DNA from: Streptococcus mitis
GTDB taxonomy: Bacteria; Bacillota; Bacilli; Lactobacillales; Streptococcaceae
NCBI RefSeq assembly: GCF_901542415.1
Contig: NZ_CABEHV010000004.1
Location: forward strand, 620,001 to 684,000
Direction of reading: 5' to 3'
Length of the DNA: 64,000 bases
In this document: piece after piece, positions 42,201 through 48,528 of the stretch
Layout of the letters: each line of letters begins with the position of its first letter
Position numbering within the stretch: position 1 is the stretch's first letter
The notes under the pieces: generated by a model
The model's input: the letters and a program-made list of their open reading frames with translations, nothing else
Told to the model about the DNA's origin: nothing
Database searches by the model: none
Position numbers and translations under genes: made by a program

Positions 42201-43661
42201 ATCTGTTGTTACAACTGTTTTTCCTGATTCTAATGGTGTCTCTTTATATTTTTCTGATGTGATTAAGTCATCAAGTACCCATCCACCTGAAGGGTCAGTT
42301 TTTGTTGAACGGAAGTCTGGGTCTCCTTTAACATTACCTAAGTATGGCTGAGTAGCCGTTACCTGAGTTTTAACTCCATTCTTAACAACCTCTTTATTGA
42401 AATCCCCAATAATGTGCTGAGCTGATCCGTAAGATTGCGGAGCATCTCCTCCATCATAAATCATGAATCCAATTGTTCCTGCTTGTGCTCCTGCAGAGTT
42501 CAAGTACATTGATAGTGTCTTAACGTTTTGAGAAAGAGCGATTGGTAATGAGTTTTTAGAACCCATTGATGTATAGTTTGCTCCAAATGTATTAGTTCCG
42601 TATGCAATAGGTTTCCCTTTTTCGTCTAAGTTAACCCAATCTTTTGGATTATATCCCGCTTGCGCAAGACGTCCGTCAGCATTAACATCACTTTCTTTAC
42701 TTGGATAAACTCCTTGAGCTGTTTTATCATCAATATCTTTTTGAAGATTTAATGCCATGAATTGTTCCCATTTCGTTCCATCTGTCTCGAATTGAACAAT
42801 TTCTGTACGCCCTGCTTCTTCAGCATCAGCCGCAATTACGTTAACATCTACAATACGACCATTATATGTCGCAGAAAGAGCAAATGTTACACCAACGTTA
42901 GATTCATCACGTGATGATGTAAAAGCTGTAAGCATTTCACTTCCATCTGGATTTGTTGTTGGAATCCCTGCTATTCTCAAGTATGACCATTGAGTATCTT
43001 GAGATGTAATTAAGACATCCGCATGTCTTTGATTTCCAATTTTTTTATAAAGATTAGCTGATCCTGATGGTACAGCCTTACCATTCACATTAACATAAGA
43101 GAACCCAGTTTCAGCAAGTTTTGTCGCTGTTAAACCTTGACTTTCAATAGCTTTGTTATAAGCTTTAACCGCTTCATGATATTCACTAGCTTTCGCATAG
43201 TAGGCATCTGTATTAGCAAATGTTTCTGTCGGATATTCTGGTAGTGTTAATGCCACACCATTTACTGAAACAGCTGGGTTATTAGCAAATATTGTTTTAT
43301 TATTTATTGCATTTTGTTTAAATTGTTTATCCTCAGCTTGTGCTTTTGATAATTGTCTCTCAGATCCCCAATCTCCATAATCACGTACAGCATTCACTGG
43401 GCCTGCAGCTGTTTTATTAGGATCAGATTTTACATCTTTTGAACCCAATTTAATTACTGTTGCTGTTAAAGCATATCCTTCAACTTTAGTTTTAACGTTG
43501 AATTTCATACCTTCTTGTAAAGCTTCGTAAAGTTCGTGGTCGTTTTGAGCTCCACCTGTGTAATATAGATGTTCTACATATTTTGCAGTTCCTGAATTTA
43601 AGAATTTATCATTAGTTGTTAGTCCTTTTGAGCCGTCTGCGTATGTCACATCACGAACCAT
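30225..43661 (-). CDS. Giant LPXTG adhesin, main part downstream of an in-frame TAG (CshA-like region plus MucBP/Mub_B2 repeats)
   Basis: This is 4478 codons of a cell-wall surface protein. Residues about 1-660 form a non-repetitive CshA-like domain (YIRGWVDFNNNGKFD, then GEVEDFQTHVV). A CshA-fibril-like unit (VTFTPEPGFVGRGTG) lies near 1215. About 1270-4370 hold roughly eleven Mub_B2-like units (VTRTITYV..., often with YGKWTP) alternating with about eight MucBP-like units (QKATVKYV..., SQVAVVHFVDE) joined by Pro/Asn/Asp-rich linkers. LPNTG at 4443-4447 is followed by a TM segment and RKKRKDEE. The frame continues the signal-bearing fragment upstream with only TAG and 22 codons between, so this ATG is not the natural start. 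Likely host mucin/glycoprotein adhesion, if expressed. Confidence 0.9.
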   Translation of the reverse strand: MVRDVTYADGSKGLTTNDKFLNSGTAKYVEHLYYTGGAQNDHELYEALQEGMKFNVKTKVEGYALTATVIKLGSKDVKSDPNKTAAGPVNAVRDYGDWGSERQLSKAQAEDKQFKQNAINNKTIFANNPAVSVNGVALTLPEYPTETFANTDAYYAKASEYHEAVKAYNKAIESQGLTATKLAETGFSYVNVNGKAVPSGSANLYKKIGNQRHADVLITSQDTQWSYLRIAGIPTTNPDGSEMLTAFTSSRDESNVGVTFALSATYNGRIVDVNVIAADAEEAGRTEIVQFETDGTKWEQFMALNLQKDIDDKTAQGVYPSKESDVNADGRLAQAGYNPKDWVNLDEKGKPIAYGTNTFGANYTSMGSKNSLPIALSQNVKTLSMYLNSAGAQAGTIGFMIYDGGDAPQSYGSAQHIIGDFNKEVVKNGVKTQVTATQPYLGNVKGDPDFRSTKTDPSGGWVLDDLITSEKYKETPLESGKTVVTTDKGVTGTYLLLPNGNAVIEKEDHTRVLLNQGDVIEMANPVSKLPIRGVYNHTTGALGEGTLGDEGESQLLDPAVATEYKLRQAQGNEYVLEGVRANLGVNNDKAYIRGWVDFNNNGKFDLNESSEIVEVNKNGTYNIKFKNTPQLLDTSADSLGVRLRISLTKDEILEPTGVASSGEVEDFQTHVVHMPRGTRHETKRYQGREQTVTLPTNAMFTANGKNKDSKYTKWAQIENENLSPKIVLTDKQVASEEAIADKSGLPANYRVDSTGKVHVERNGATVYSGEYVTVKDKNNKVLGKGLKVTNPLTGKIEYLLSEYTEYDTAGNEVGTYKVNPANEGKNTSVGNGLYETTLTFKPNKSYVGTAKGIAVRAWDDNNNSTGWEANNDTIEASKASTTLAEKDKVLENTNNGNNGYKTMDTSYIPTVIDVRPIGEDTTTTDVQGKKQSARPQIPVYGTVETETGDKITDSRYANEFEIIDKNKSIKLADTLESNKSSYDKDTEVSKATTLTLADGKVVTYTPDKDKLPARAKIAEDADVVVTGTGSVVVNNVRLVTGKTIPAGSSPVDPHPVTADTVVTLANGTETTIPARGRIPTGAKLKNSLVSTANNTWNNVTYNTGDTIPRESGGKISTLAKETSISQIVGKGDVVKVDGKYRATNTIPAGTKVKRILPLNQVVLPSATHLDPTTGAITEVPRSYDLANTNDSKVTITGEGVYELVKDASGKPTGEVTFTPEPGFVGRGTGVDLVQPDIDYNDVVANDKVTEKYGTDYGRAKYTPIVTPATEASITRTIHYVYESDNDATATSQASYKNNNPILSINNEPVTRSQTLNYTRTYKMFDEDGVLDQPMVTANTVRDVNGTEYTAGTEIPKGTKFSQGTLIISDWKHGENNEEMNSIVSPTVKGYTANVVTLEYNAPNATGEMAHIKDTKEIGTYKPIDRNTKDVGTYKPASSAIRSDDKDNFDMYVVYKADTQKAKVTYIDLDATGDARILEVQTAATAPTTGADAKTTYSVPELQGKSHTKIPYLTADTIKKYEDLGYELVTDDYTNNTQGTAIEGGRKFDDDKDVDQAFNVYLRHKKVLRQIKDTQEVTRTIEYKYASTDDVPADKRGTTAAPTVTETLHFERDRTIDYTLAAKEYPAEYAAYKAVLDASRYDSPEEYKARTVYYDYITNKAIAADATAAQKAIVTFGPWTPVGGTATGVTLTPAEVAKDDKFNLVNSPEVTGYTPDNATVEATAAIDAEADDYKITVLYTPVAQKAVVKFVEVDPTNTDKVITPGLADPIAVTGKSEAAYPATTATSVTDKIAELVKKGYELVNNGFVSTDKFDKDAAVDQEYVVKFKAKVVDIPSFDPTTPGYVKPEPGQPVDPSNPDGPKWPSSVKDLKNSDTVKRTIKYVYEDGTPVIDPATGAQKVVEQTAEFTRTANVNLVTGDITYGDWTPAKELAAVASPTATDIPAVANYIASTATVPSVTVAAEADDITETVVYRQAKPVTITPTDEVPNDDPSTPVDPNNPIQPGKPIDPNNPDGPKWTKDLIDKLRDARSETVTRTITYKYSDVTSELKAEDAAKAGQLAADTVTNTVTFKRPVTIDPITKEFTYGDWVATNGTTLAGKADLPVVAGYVATGDVEASKKDVEVKATDKDITENVVYKTVGKYVPVIPDGITPPANTNVDPKPYNNDPQDGSKVKDPDPTNPVVPGTTTPIVPQIPGTTPVGPDGKPLKPVDSNDLSKGYVPPTPTDPTKDTSIIYVKDGSQVAVVHFVDEKGNSVNESVVETGDTGKEISKSNVDKVKAALEAKGYEVVAPTDALYTTDKEGFYKEATRTFDAVSDKATGAADEKVPSQQYYVIVKGKELPVDPTKPLDPNNNPVDPTNPTPTNPTTPRDPETPVTPKPEDKVPNDPKGRTYGELGLVEQVTRTINYVKNDGSKAAEPVKETLTFTRKAKINAVTGEVTYLDNDGNATTKEAAPWTPVNGDKFAEKVSPSVTNYTPTVEKVAEKTGVTATDKDIVETVVYNPSTTNVDPNPVTPGENPDPNKVVENDPKKRTLKELGLIEEVTHTVHYKLEDGSDAGIADNVQKVTFTRTAKIDSVTGATLEYGKWTPETKEFTAVTTPAKDGYIASAKTSTANANVGATDKDTEETIIYRKLGSYVPVVPAGVTPPADFDKTPKPYPNATPEDPTKPGTPTTTTIPEIPGTTPVGPDGTPLTKNPNGGYDLPPVPKDPTQNTTITYVKDGSQVAVVHFIEVNSETDKTEKGAVAKSIVDTGDTGKAFTKGQSVTDTINALKAKGYTVVENGYPENGTFDADATTNQEYKVLVTVKEIPVSPDNETPTPNTPIDPQNPDGPKWTPELIKELENGLQEDVKRTIKYIYSDGTEVPADKLTDVADKKEKTLTFKRSATINPVTGKITFGNWTPDKQSFEEVTSPAIDGYIVDRATVPAKEVTETAGDITEVVVYKKLGSYVPVVPEGVTVPPGTDTTPKVYPKDPTDPTRPGTPTTVIPHIPGVTPLNPSTGKPLEPVTPGRPEDGYKVPPVPTDPTQDTNIVYAKDGSQVAIVHFVDEDGNAVHTSFAEAGDVGSKFTKAGEVAKIVTELEKSGYSVVSNKADQKEYPGKEGEFDSVDDKGENGVSQVYYVTVAKPVPVTPTDPKNPNEDPKNPNPGDPIDPNKPDGPKWTEDALNKLNNIKTVTRTITYVKAGTDEEVSSTEAPKVTDKVNFKRTAIVNPKDGSLVGYDTNGDGKADVPATDTDSGWTAVNNDTTFDKVTSPVVKGYVLKNTAQKEVAETTGLTPKSDNETIKVEYVPVGTWTPKVPEGETPINPIPYPNDPKDPGKVVDPNDPINPNDPNKPSVPVIPHIPGTTPKDPNGNPLKPVDPTDPSKGYVPPTPKTPTENTEIKYEKDTQKATVKYVVEGANTVLHTDNLEGKSGEAINYSTADKLADLKVLGYELVTDGFTTATDKNFDKDTKVDQNFVVTVKPKVVDVPPFDPTNPNDPNTPKPGQPIDPENPNGPKWTEELIKSLDTTKHVNRTISYVKEDGSKVEYLDKDGNKSTADVTDKVTFTRDLKVNVVTGKIVDPNVAWTSKDTTFDAVKSPVAPGYVLKDATQKVVAETTGLTENSKDETIKVVYVPVGTWVPNVPKGETPIDPIPYPNDPKDPGKVVDPNDPTNPNDPNKPSVPVIPHIPGTTPKDPNGNPLKPVDPEDPTKGYVPPTPTTPTENTEINYEKDTQKAVTKFVDPSGNPIPGVTNIEETGKSGEPLTKATEVTTEIAKLIAKGYDLVSNNYGKDNNGNFDKDSGKDQEYTVVLIPHVEPIKPFDPTNPDDPNTPKPGQPIDPNNPDGPKWTEELINKLETTKHVTRKITYVEDGTDKEVADKATDKVTFTREAKINVVTGTIEYGKWTPVNNDTTFDKVTSPVVPGYVLKDPAQKEVAETTGLTENSKDETIKVVYVPVGRLVPKVPEGVTPPTPTPYDNDPQDPGKVVPPSPTKPTDPQDPNSPKVPVIPHIPGTTPKVPQDPTKPVDPNTNPLVPLKPVDPKDPSKGYEVPPVPTDPGTDTPIVYENDKQKAITNFVDNNGKVVSDPVVDQGDSGSKFTKSGDVESKIKELVKKGYVVTSNDYPSADTDRVFDNDKDKDQIFNVKVTPLIVPTDPNSPDQPQVPTDPTKPVGPNNPLKPVTPSTPEPGKPVFPEDPNSPVWPETVKDMVTETTATRTITYVDRNGKEVAATHTETIKFKRTAKVNLVTGDITYGEWIVVGNDTILDGNKLPKVDGYIARGGDIESSQKDIKATAGVNITERVVYDKLGSWIPKLPEGQTQVPPTPYPNDPTDPTKPGTDRPRVPYVPGFIPVDPNGNPLKPVDPNDPTKGYEVPVVPADPTQDTPIKYIPVPKPNNGGGNNGGGGGNTPTPQPQPNPTPQPEPSPAPNPVPVTPETPEQPVVPVAPEQPAEPATPQYMDGQRELPNTGTEAHSSLAALGLLGALSGFGLIARKKRKDEE
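30321..30335 (-). other. LPNTG sortase-anchoring motif
   Basis: Codes for Leu-Pro-Asn-Thr-Gly, followed by a hydrophobic stretch (SLAALGLLGALSGFGLI) and a basic tail. This is the full cell-wall sorting signal for SrtA. Confidence 0.95.
30560..39860 (-). repeat. Tandem MucBP / Mub_B2 repeat array inside the giant adhesin
   Basis: About eleven VxRTIxY-type units and eight QKAxVxFV-type units alternate, each module with its linker spanning roughly 0.8-1.1 kb of DNA. Linkers repeat phrases such as PVIPHIPGTTPKDPNGNPLK and GPKWTEELI. Some copies are nearly identical at DNA level, for example 32600-32830 against 33560-33790, which favours unequal recombination and assembly collapse. Units toward the N-terminal side (37,000-39,900) are more diverged. 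Confidence 0.85.
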
Positions 43662-43727
43662 TGTAATTTTACCAGTTACTGTATCTCCATTTGGATAAGT
43701 TACAGTTTTTGTTATCGGTTGCGCTAA

Positions 43728-43730
43728 CTA
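43728..43730 (-). other. In-frame TAG splitting the giant adhesin gene
   Basis: On the - strand the frame reads ...GTA GGA CCT GCA AGA TAG TTA GCG CAA CCG. The codons after the TAG stay open and in the same frame for 22 codons (including TVTYPNGDTVTGKIT) into the 4478-codon remainder. No frameshift is needed to join the parts, only one base change in the TAG. Confidence 0.93.
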
Positions 43731-44867
43731 TCTTGCAGGTCCTACTACAGTACCGTTAGGATATGTGATCGATGCTGCTGCAAAGTCAAACCAGTTAATG
43801 TTGTTCTTAAGTTGCTCTAAGTTTTTAGTACCTGCAGTACCAACAACAGTATCTCCAGAAGCAATATCAGTTCTAACACCATTTAAAGTAACAGTTGCTC
43901 CACCTGCAGTTCCGTTTCCTTTTTTTACTACATCAATCATAGAAGGGTCTGTAATACTTGGGTTAGCATTCATGATTTCACGTTTAACCGCTGCTATCTC
44001 TTCATCCGTTAATTTATTAATATTTTTTACAGGAGTCTTAGTTGTTGGGGCTACGATTGCTGTATTGGTAGTAGTTTCACCTGCCAACACCGCTTCAACT
44101 TTACCTATGTGTCCTGCACGTTTCATCTCTGCGTAGACTGCTTCGATGGCAGATGAGATACGTTGGAGTTGGGCATTCAATTCTTCCTTAGTGATTTCTC
44201 CTGCAGCAAGAGCTTTCTTAGAAGCTTCGATTTGGACCTTAGCTGAAGCTACTGCAGTTGCGATTGCTTCTTTTCCAGCTTTATCTTCTGCCTTTTTATC
44301 CGCAAAGTTTGAGGCAGTTGTGTTCAATACTTCTGCTTCAGATGTCAACTGTTCAAGGACAGTTTTAGTAGCAGTAATTGGGTTTTCTGCTTTCTTTTCA
44401 TCCTTTTTATCAGCTTTTTCATCAACTGCTTTATCAGCTTTTTTGTCAGTTGAAGGAGCAGTTAGTGTTGCTTTTTCTTTGTCAGCTGCTTCTGTTTTTT
44501 CAGTTGTAGCTGTCTCAGCTACTTTTTCATCTTTCTTAGATGCTTCAGCAGCTAATTTTGCAACTTCCTCATCACTCAAGGCCGGCTTTTCTACTACAGC
44601 CGCTTCTGTCGTAGCAGAAAGAGCTGGTGTCGTCACATTTGCGACATTCTCACTTACCTTATCATCTTTTGGAGCAGATGCCACAGCTTCTGTTTTATTT
44701 TCAGTAGCTGTTTCTTCTGCTTTGGCAGTCGTTTGGGCAGCACCCAAAATCAAGGCTGTCCCCAACAGCACACTCGCAGCACCAAAATGATACTTACGAA
44801 TAGAGAAACGTTGGCTCAAGCCATACCAATCAAAAGATTTATTTTTTTGTCTTTTTGATTTATACAT
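43728..44867 (-). CDS. Giant adhesin, N-terminal fragment with YSIRK signal (ends at premature TAG)
   Basis: The 379-aa fragment starts MYKSKRQKNKSFDWYGLSQR and has the YSIRK-type motif FSIRKYHFGAAS, a hydrophobic core (VLLGTALILGAAQ) and a predicted cleavage after TAKA. The mature part is Ala/Glu/Lys-rich (about residues 50-270) with helical, low-complexity sequence, then a domain with PSITDPSMIDVVKKGNG. It ends ITYPNGTVVGPAR-TAG. I chose the ATG at 44865-44867 with GGAAG upstream, although the frame is open five codons further. As it stands the fragment would be secreted unanchored, because the sorting signal lies beyond the stop. Promoter candidates are the AT-rich TATAAT-like sequences near 44915-44925. 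Confidence 0.9.
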   Translation of the reverse strand: MYKSKRQKNKSFDWYGLSQRFSIRKYHFGAASVLLGTALILGAAQTTAKAEETATENKTEAVASAPKDDKVSENVANVTTPALSATTEAAVVEKPALSDEEVAKLAAEASKKDEKVAETATTEKTEAADKEKATLTAPSTDKKADKAVDEKADKKDEKKAENPITATKTVLEQLTSEAEVLNTTASNFADKKAEDKAGKEAIATAVASAKVQIEASKKALAAGEITKEELNAQLQRISSAIEAVYAEMKRAGHIGKVEAVLAGETTTNTAIVAPTTKTPVKNINKLTDEEIAAVKREIMNANPSITDPSMIDVVKKGNGTAGGATVTLNGVRTDIASGDTVVGTAGTKNLEQLKNNINWFDFAAASITYPNGTVVGPAR

Positions 44868-45037
44868 AATGTTCACTTCCATATTTTTTTATGTAACTTC
44901 GAATTACAATTATATAGTATATATTTTATCACAAAAACGCTATCAGTTCAAGAAAGAAATAATTATATATATATATATATATTAATCGTTTTTTAATATT
45001 ATTTATATTTATATACTATTTTGTTTTTGACTTTATC

Positions 45038-45067
45038 TTGGTATTTTTTTTGCTTTTTTGATATAAT
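45038..45067 (+). promoter_or_regulatory. pepX promoter
   Basis: TTGGTA (45038-45043), an 18-nt spacer and TATAAT (45062-45067) lie 30 bp upstream of the pepX ATG. The whole 44883-45097 gap is very AT-rich and separates divergent genes. Confidence 0.55.
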
Positions 45068-45097
45068 AAATTGAAGTATAATTTTACTGGAGGTTTT

Positions 45098-47380
45098 ATG
45101 CGTTTTAATCGATTTAGCTATTTAGCGCTACCTAGAGATACAATTATCTTTGAATTAAAAAAGTATGGATTTGATTTACCAGTCAACATCACAAATAAAA
45201 AAATGCTTGAAGCGTTTCTCATTCGTTTCTTTTTTAATTTTAAAGATAGCACCTATCCTCTATCCAGTTTAGCAGTTGATAAAGAAACTGACTTACTGAC
45301 ATTTTTTCAATCAGATAAAGAGTTAACTGCAGATATTTTCTATACTGTAGCCTTTCAACTTTTAGGTTTTTCTTATTTGGTTGACTTTGAAGACAGTGAT
45401 GTTTTTCGTAAAGAGTCTGGATTTCCTATTGTATATGGTGACTTGATTGAAAATCTCTATCAGTTGCTCAATACTCGCACTAAAAAAGGGAACACTCTTA
45501 TCGACCAACTTGTCAGTGACGGGCTAATTCCTGAGGATAATGACTATCACTACTTTAATGGCAAGATTTTGGCTACTTTTTCTAGCCATGATGTCATTCG
45601 AGAAGTCGTTTACGTTGAGTCTCGTGTCGATACTGACCGCGAAGGACTTCCAAACCTAGTCAAGGTCAGCATTATTCGTCCTCATTATGATGGACAAATA
45701 CCTGCTATCATGACAGCTAGCCCCTACCATCAGGGAACCAATGACAAGGCTAGTGATAAGGCCCTCTACAAGATGGAGGGTGAACTTGAGGTCAAACCTG
45801 CTCACAAGATTGAGCTTGAAGAACCTCAACTCAATCTCGTCCAACCCCAAGGTCAAGCTGAGCTTGTGTCAGAAGCTGAGGAAAAGCTAACGCACATCAA
45901 CGCTAGCTATACTCTCAACGACTACTTCCTTCCACGAGGTTTTGCTAATCTCTATGTCTCAGGTGTCGGTACCAAAGACTCTACTGGTTTCATGACTAAT
46001 GGGGACTACCAGCAAATCGAGGCTTATAAAAATGTCATCGACTGGCTCAATGGCCGTTGCCGTGCCTTTACCGACCACACGTGCCAACGTCAAGTCAAGG
46101 CTGACTGGTCAAACGGAAAAGTAGCTACAACTGGACTTTCCTATCTAGGTACCATGTCCAATGGTCTTGCGACTACAGGTGTAGATGGTTTAGAGGTTAT
46201 TATTGCCGAGGCTGGTATTTCTTCGTGGTACAACTACTACCGTGAAAACGGTCTAGTAACTAGCCCAGGTGGTTATCCTGGTGAGGACTTTGACTCCCTT
46301 GCTGAACTAACCTACTCTCGTAACCTCTTGGCTGGTGACTATATCCGTGGTAATGAGGCTCACCAAGCTGACTTAGAAAAAGTAAAAGAGCAGTTAGATC
46401 GCAAATCTGGTGACTACAATCAATTTTGGCATGATCGCAATTATCTGCTCAATGCCCATAAGGTAAAGGCAGAGGTTGTCTTTACTCATGGTTCACAGGA
46501 TTGGAATGTCAAACCACTTCATGTTTACCAGATGTTTCACGCCCTTCCTGCTCATATAAACAAGCATCTCTTTTTCCATAATGGCGCCCATGTGTACATG
46601 AACAACTGGCAGTCCATTGACTTCCGTGAGTCCATGAACGCCTTATTGACAAAGAAATTACTGGGACAAGATACAGATTTCCAACTTCCTACTGTCATTT
46701 GGCAGGACAATACAGCCCCTCAGACTTGGCTATCACTTGGTACCTTCGGTGGGCAAGAAAACTTTGAAACCTTCTCACTTGGTCAAGAAGAGAAAGTCAT
46801 TCAAAACCAGTACCCAGATAAGGATTTTGAGCGCTATGGTAAGACCTACCAGACCTTCAATACAGAACTCTATCAAGGAAAAACCAATCAGATTACTATT
46901 GACCTTCCTGTAACCAAAGATCTTCACTTGAACGGTCGTGCCCAACTCAATCTTCGTATCAAATCCAGTATAAATAAGGGGCTCTTATCTGCCCAACTGC
47001 TAGAATTTGGACAGAAGAAATACCTGCAACCTTATCCAGCTGTTTTAAGTGCTAGAACCATTGACAACGGTCGCTACCATATGTTGGAAAATCTCAACGA
47101 ATTGCCTTTTCGTGAAAATACACAACGAGTCGTGACAAAAGGCTACCTCAATTTACAAAATAGAAATGATTTACTGTTAGTAGAGGATATTAAGGCAGAT
47201 GAATGGATGGATATCCAGTTTGAACTGCAACCGACTATTTACAAGTTAAAAGAAGGAGATACTCTTCGTTTAGTACTCTATACTACTGACTTTGAAATCA
47301 CCATCCGTGACAATACTGACTACCACCTGACTGTTGATCTTAAACAGTCTACTCTTATCCTACCTTGTCAAAAGATATGA
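45098..47380 (+). CDS. pepX: Xaa-Pro dipeptidyl-peptidase
   Basis: Removes X-Pro dipeptides from proline-rich peptides. The 760-aa serine peptidase (S15) has an N-terminal helical dimerisation domain, the nucleophile Ser in [11 protein letters not shown] (about residue 348), the catalytic Asp in [11 protein letters not shown] (about 469), the His in HNGAHVYM (about 498), and a C-terminal jelly-roll domain ending [16 protein letters not shown] chose the ATG at 45098-45100 (MRFNRFSYL) because TGGAGG lies 5 nt upstream. There is no signal peptide, so it is cytoplasmic. A decayed copy of its 3' end follows. Confidence 0.96.
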   Translation: MRFNRFSYLALPRDTIIFELKKYGFDLPVNITNKKMLEAFLIRFFFNFKDSTYPLSSLAVDKETDLLTFFQSDKELTADIFYTVAFQLLGFSYLVDFEDSDVFRKESGFPIVYGDLIENLYQLLNTRTKKGNTLIDQLVSDGLIPEDNDYHYFNGKILATFSSHDVIREVVYVESRVDTDREGLPNLVKVSIIRPHYDGQIPAIMTASPYHQGTNDKASDKALYKMEGELEVKPAHKIELEEPQLNLVQPQGQAELVSEAEEKLTHINASYTLNDYFLPRGFANLYVSGVGTKDSTGFMTNGDYQQIEAYKNVIDWLNGRCRAFTDHTCQRQVKADWSNGKVATTGLSYLGTMSNGLATTGVDGLEVIIAEAGISSWYNYYRENGLVTSPGGYPGEDFDSLAELTYSRNLLAGDYIRGNEAHQADLEKVKEQLDRKSGDYNQFWHDRNYLLNAHKVKAEVVFTHGSQDWNVKPLHVYQMFHALPAHINKHLFFHNGAHVYMNNWQSIDFRESMNALLTKKLLGQDTDFQLPTVIWQDNTAPQTWLSLGTFGGQENFETFSLGQEEKVIQNQYPDKDFERYGKTYQTFNTELYQGKTNQITIDLPVTKDLHLNGRAQLNLRIKSSINKGLLSAQLLEFGQKKYLQPYPAVLSARTIDNGRYHMLENLNELPFRENTQRVVTKGYLNLQNRNDLLLVEDIKADEWMDIQFELQPTIYKLKEGDTLRLVLYTTDFEITIRDNTDYHLTVDLKQSTLILPCQKI

Positions 47381-47399
47381 TATCAGACTTTCAATATGG

Positions 47400-47820
47400 A
47401 AGATTTCCACTTGAACAGTTGAAACAAACATAAACTTGGTATCAAATTCAATCCTAGTCTAGGCTCATGACATCCTACAACTGGAGCTTGGACAAATGAT
47501 ACTAAGACCCTAACCAACATGTGTACTTATTAATAATACACACTACCACACCACATGTTGGACAATCTCTGTGAATTAACATTAATCGTAAATTCACAAC
47601 AAGTCGTGACAAAAGGCTACCCTAATGGAATGATTTACTGTTAGTAGAGAACACCAATGTAGATAAACGGATAGATACCCAATTCATCTACACTCAACTA
47701 GTGACAAGTAAAAAGAGTGGGATTTTCTCCATTTAGTCCTATACTACTGACTTTGAAATCATCATACGTGACAATACCGCTTACCACCCGACTGACGATT
47801 TCGTTCAGTCCACGCTTTCT
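47400..47820 (+). pseudogene. Decayed duplicate of the pepX 3' end
   Basis: This stretch matches pepX 46919-47355 in order and orientation at an offset of about 460-480 bp. Clear matches are CACTTGAAC...GTATCAAAT near its start, AGTCGTGACAAAAGGCTAC (47602 against 47128), ATGATTTACTGTTAGTAGAG (47630 against 47166) and TACTACTGACTTTGAAATCA (47742 against 47281). Between these blocks it has many substitutions, small deletions and stop codons in every frame, so it encodes nothing. It fills the whole gap between pepX and the next gene. Confidence 0.85.
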
Positions 47821-47846
47821 GTATCTAATACAAGGAGTAACATTTT

Positions 47847-48317
47847 ATGAATAAATCTGAACACCGACACCAACTCATACGAGCTCTTGTAACGAAAAAC
47901 AAGATTCATACTCAAGCTGAGCTACAAGCTCTTCTTGCTGATAACGACATTCAAGTTACACAAGCTACACTTTCGAGAGATATTAAAAGCATGAACCTCT
48001 CAAAAGTAAGAGAAGAAGACAACTCTTACTACGTGCTCAATACAGGTTCTATCTCAAAATGGGAAAAACGTCTCGAAATTTACATGGAAGATGCTCTTGT
48101 CTTGATGCGTCCCGTTCAACACCAAGTCCTCCTTAAAACCCTTCCTGGACTTGCGCAATCCTTTGGTTCTATCATTGATGCTTTGAGCTTCCCCGACGCT
48201 ATTGCTAGCCTCTGTGGCGATGATGTCTGTCTCGTCATCTGCGAAGATGCAGAAGCTGCTCAAAAATGCTTTGAAGAATTGAAAAAATTCGCTCCACCAT
48301 TTTTCTTTGAAGAATAA
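47847..48317 (+). CDS. ArgR-family transcriptional regulator (second paralogue)
   Basis: The 156-aa protein has the ArgR winged helix (MNKSEHRHQLIRALVTKNKI, then VTQATLSRDIKSMNLSKVR) and a C-terminal domain reading HQVLLKTLPGLAQSFGSIID and CGDDVCLVICED. The Asp pair of the arginine site is kept within GDDV. Streptococci carry several ArgR paralogues that work together on arginine genes. This one is distinct from the copy beside recN. AAGGAG lies 10 nt before the ATG. It ends at a bidirectional terminator. Confidence 0.9.
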   Translation: MNKSEHRHQLIRALVTKNKIHTQAELQALLADNDIQVTQATLSRDIKSMNLSKVREEDNSYYVLNTGSISKWEKRLEIYMEDALVLMRPVQHQVLLKTLPGLAQSFGSIIDALSFPDAIASLCGDDVCLVICEDAEAAQKCFEELKKFAPPFFFEE

Positions 48318-48319
48318 GA

Positions 48320-48355
48320 AAATTCCGTGTCTCATGTGGCACGGAATTCTTTTAT
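48320..48355. terminator. Bidirectional terminator between convergent genes
   Basis: AATTCCGTG and CACGGAATT form a perfect 9-bp stem around a 10-nt loop, with CTTTTAT on the + side and an AATAAG/TTCTTATT run for the - side. It serves the + strand argR paralogue and the - strand small gene. Confidence 0.8.
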
Positions 48356-48360
48356 ATTCT

Positions 48361-48519
48361 TTACTGAGATGGATTTTCTTTTTTAGTTCGTGCCAATCTC
48401 AGGGCACGATTTGGATTGAGACGATTAAATAGTTCTTCCAATTTCTTTTCATTCCAAACGTCTGCGGCAGAAACAAAATTGCCATCCGCATCTCGGAAAG
48501 ATATCGGTTTATCTCCCAT
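48361..48519 (-). CDS. Small conserved protein (52 aa) downstream of obg
   Basis: The 52-residue protein begins MGDKPISFRDADGNFVSAAD and ends ARTKKENPSQ, with a central WNEKKLEELFNRLNPNRALR helix-like part. It has a GGAG Shine-Dalgarno 6 nt upstream and starts 9 bp after the obg stop, so it is the last gene of the obg unit. I remember the same small protein at this place in pneumococcus, which supports its being real. No function is known to me, and it has no membrane segment. Confidence 0.8.
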   Translation of the reverse strand: MGDKPISFRDADGNFVSAADVWNEKKLEELFNRLNPNRALRLARTKKENPSQ

Positions 48520-48528
48520 ACCAATCTC

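Noticed and set aside
43728..43730. Recoding (pyrrolysine or another amber-decoding system) at the adhesin TAG
   Set aside because: obg and other genes here end normally at TAG, and nothing in the window suggests amber suppression. A mutation or sequencing error is simpler.
44146..44790. 214-codon + strand frame opposite the adhesin N-terminus
   Set aside because: It is an Ala/Ser/Val-rich antisense image of the Ala/Lys/Glu-rich coding strand, with no sign of being expressed.
47381..47846. A hidden small gene or RNA in the gap between pepX and the argR paralogue
   Set aside because: The gap is explained by the decayed pepX copy, and stops occur in all frames.
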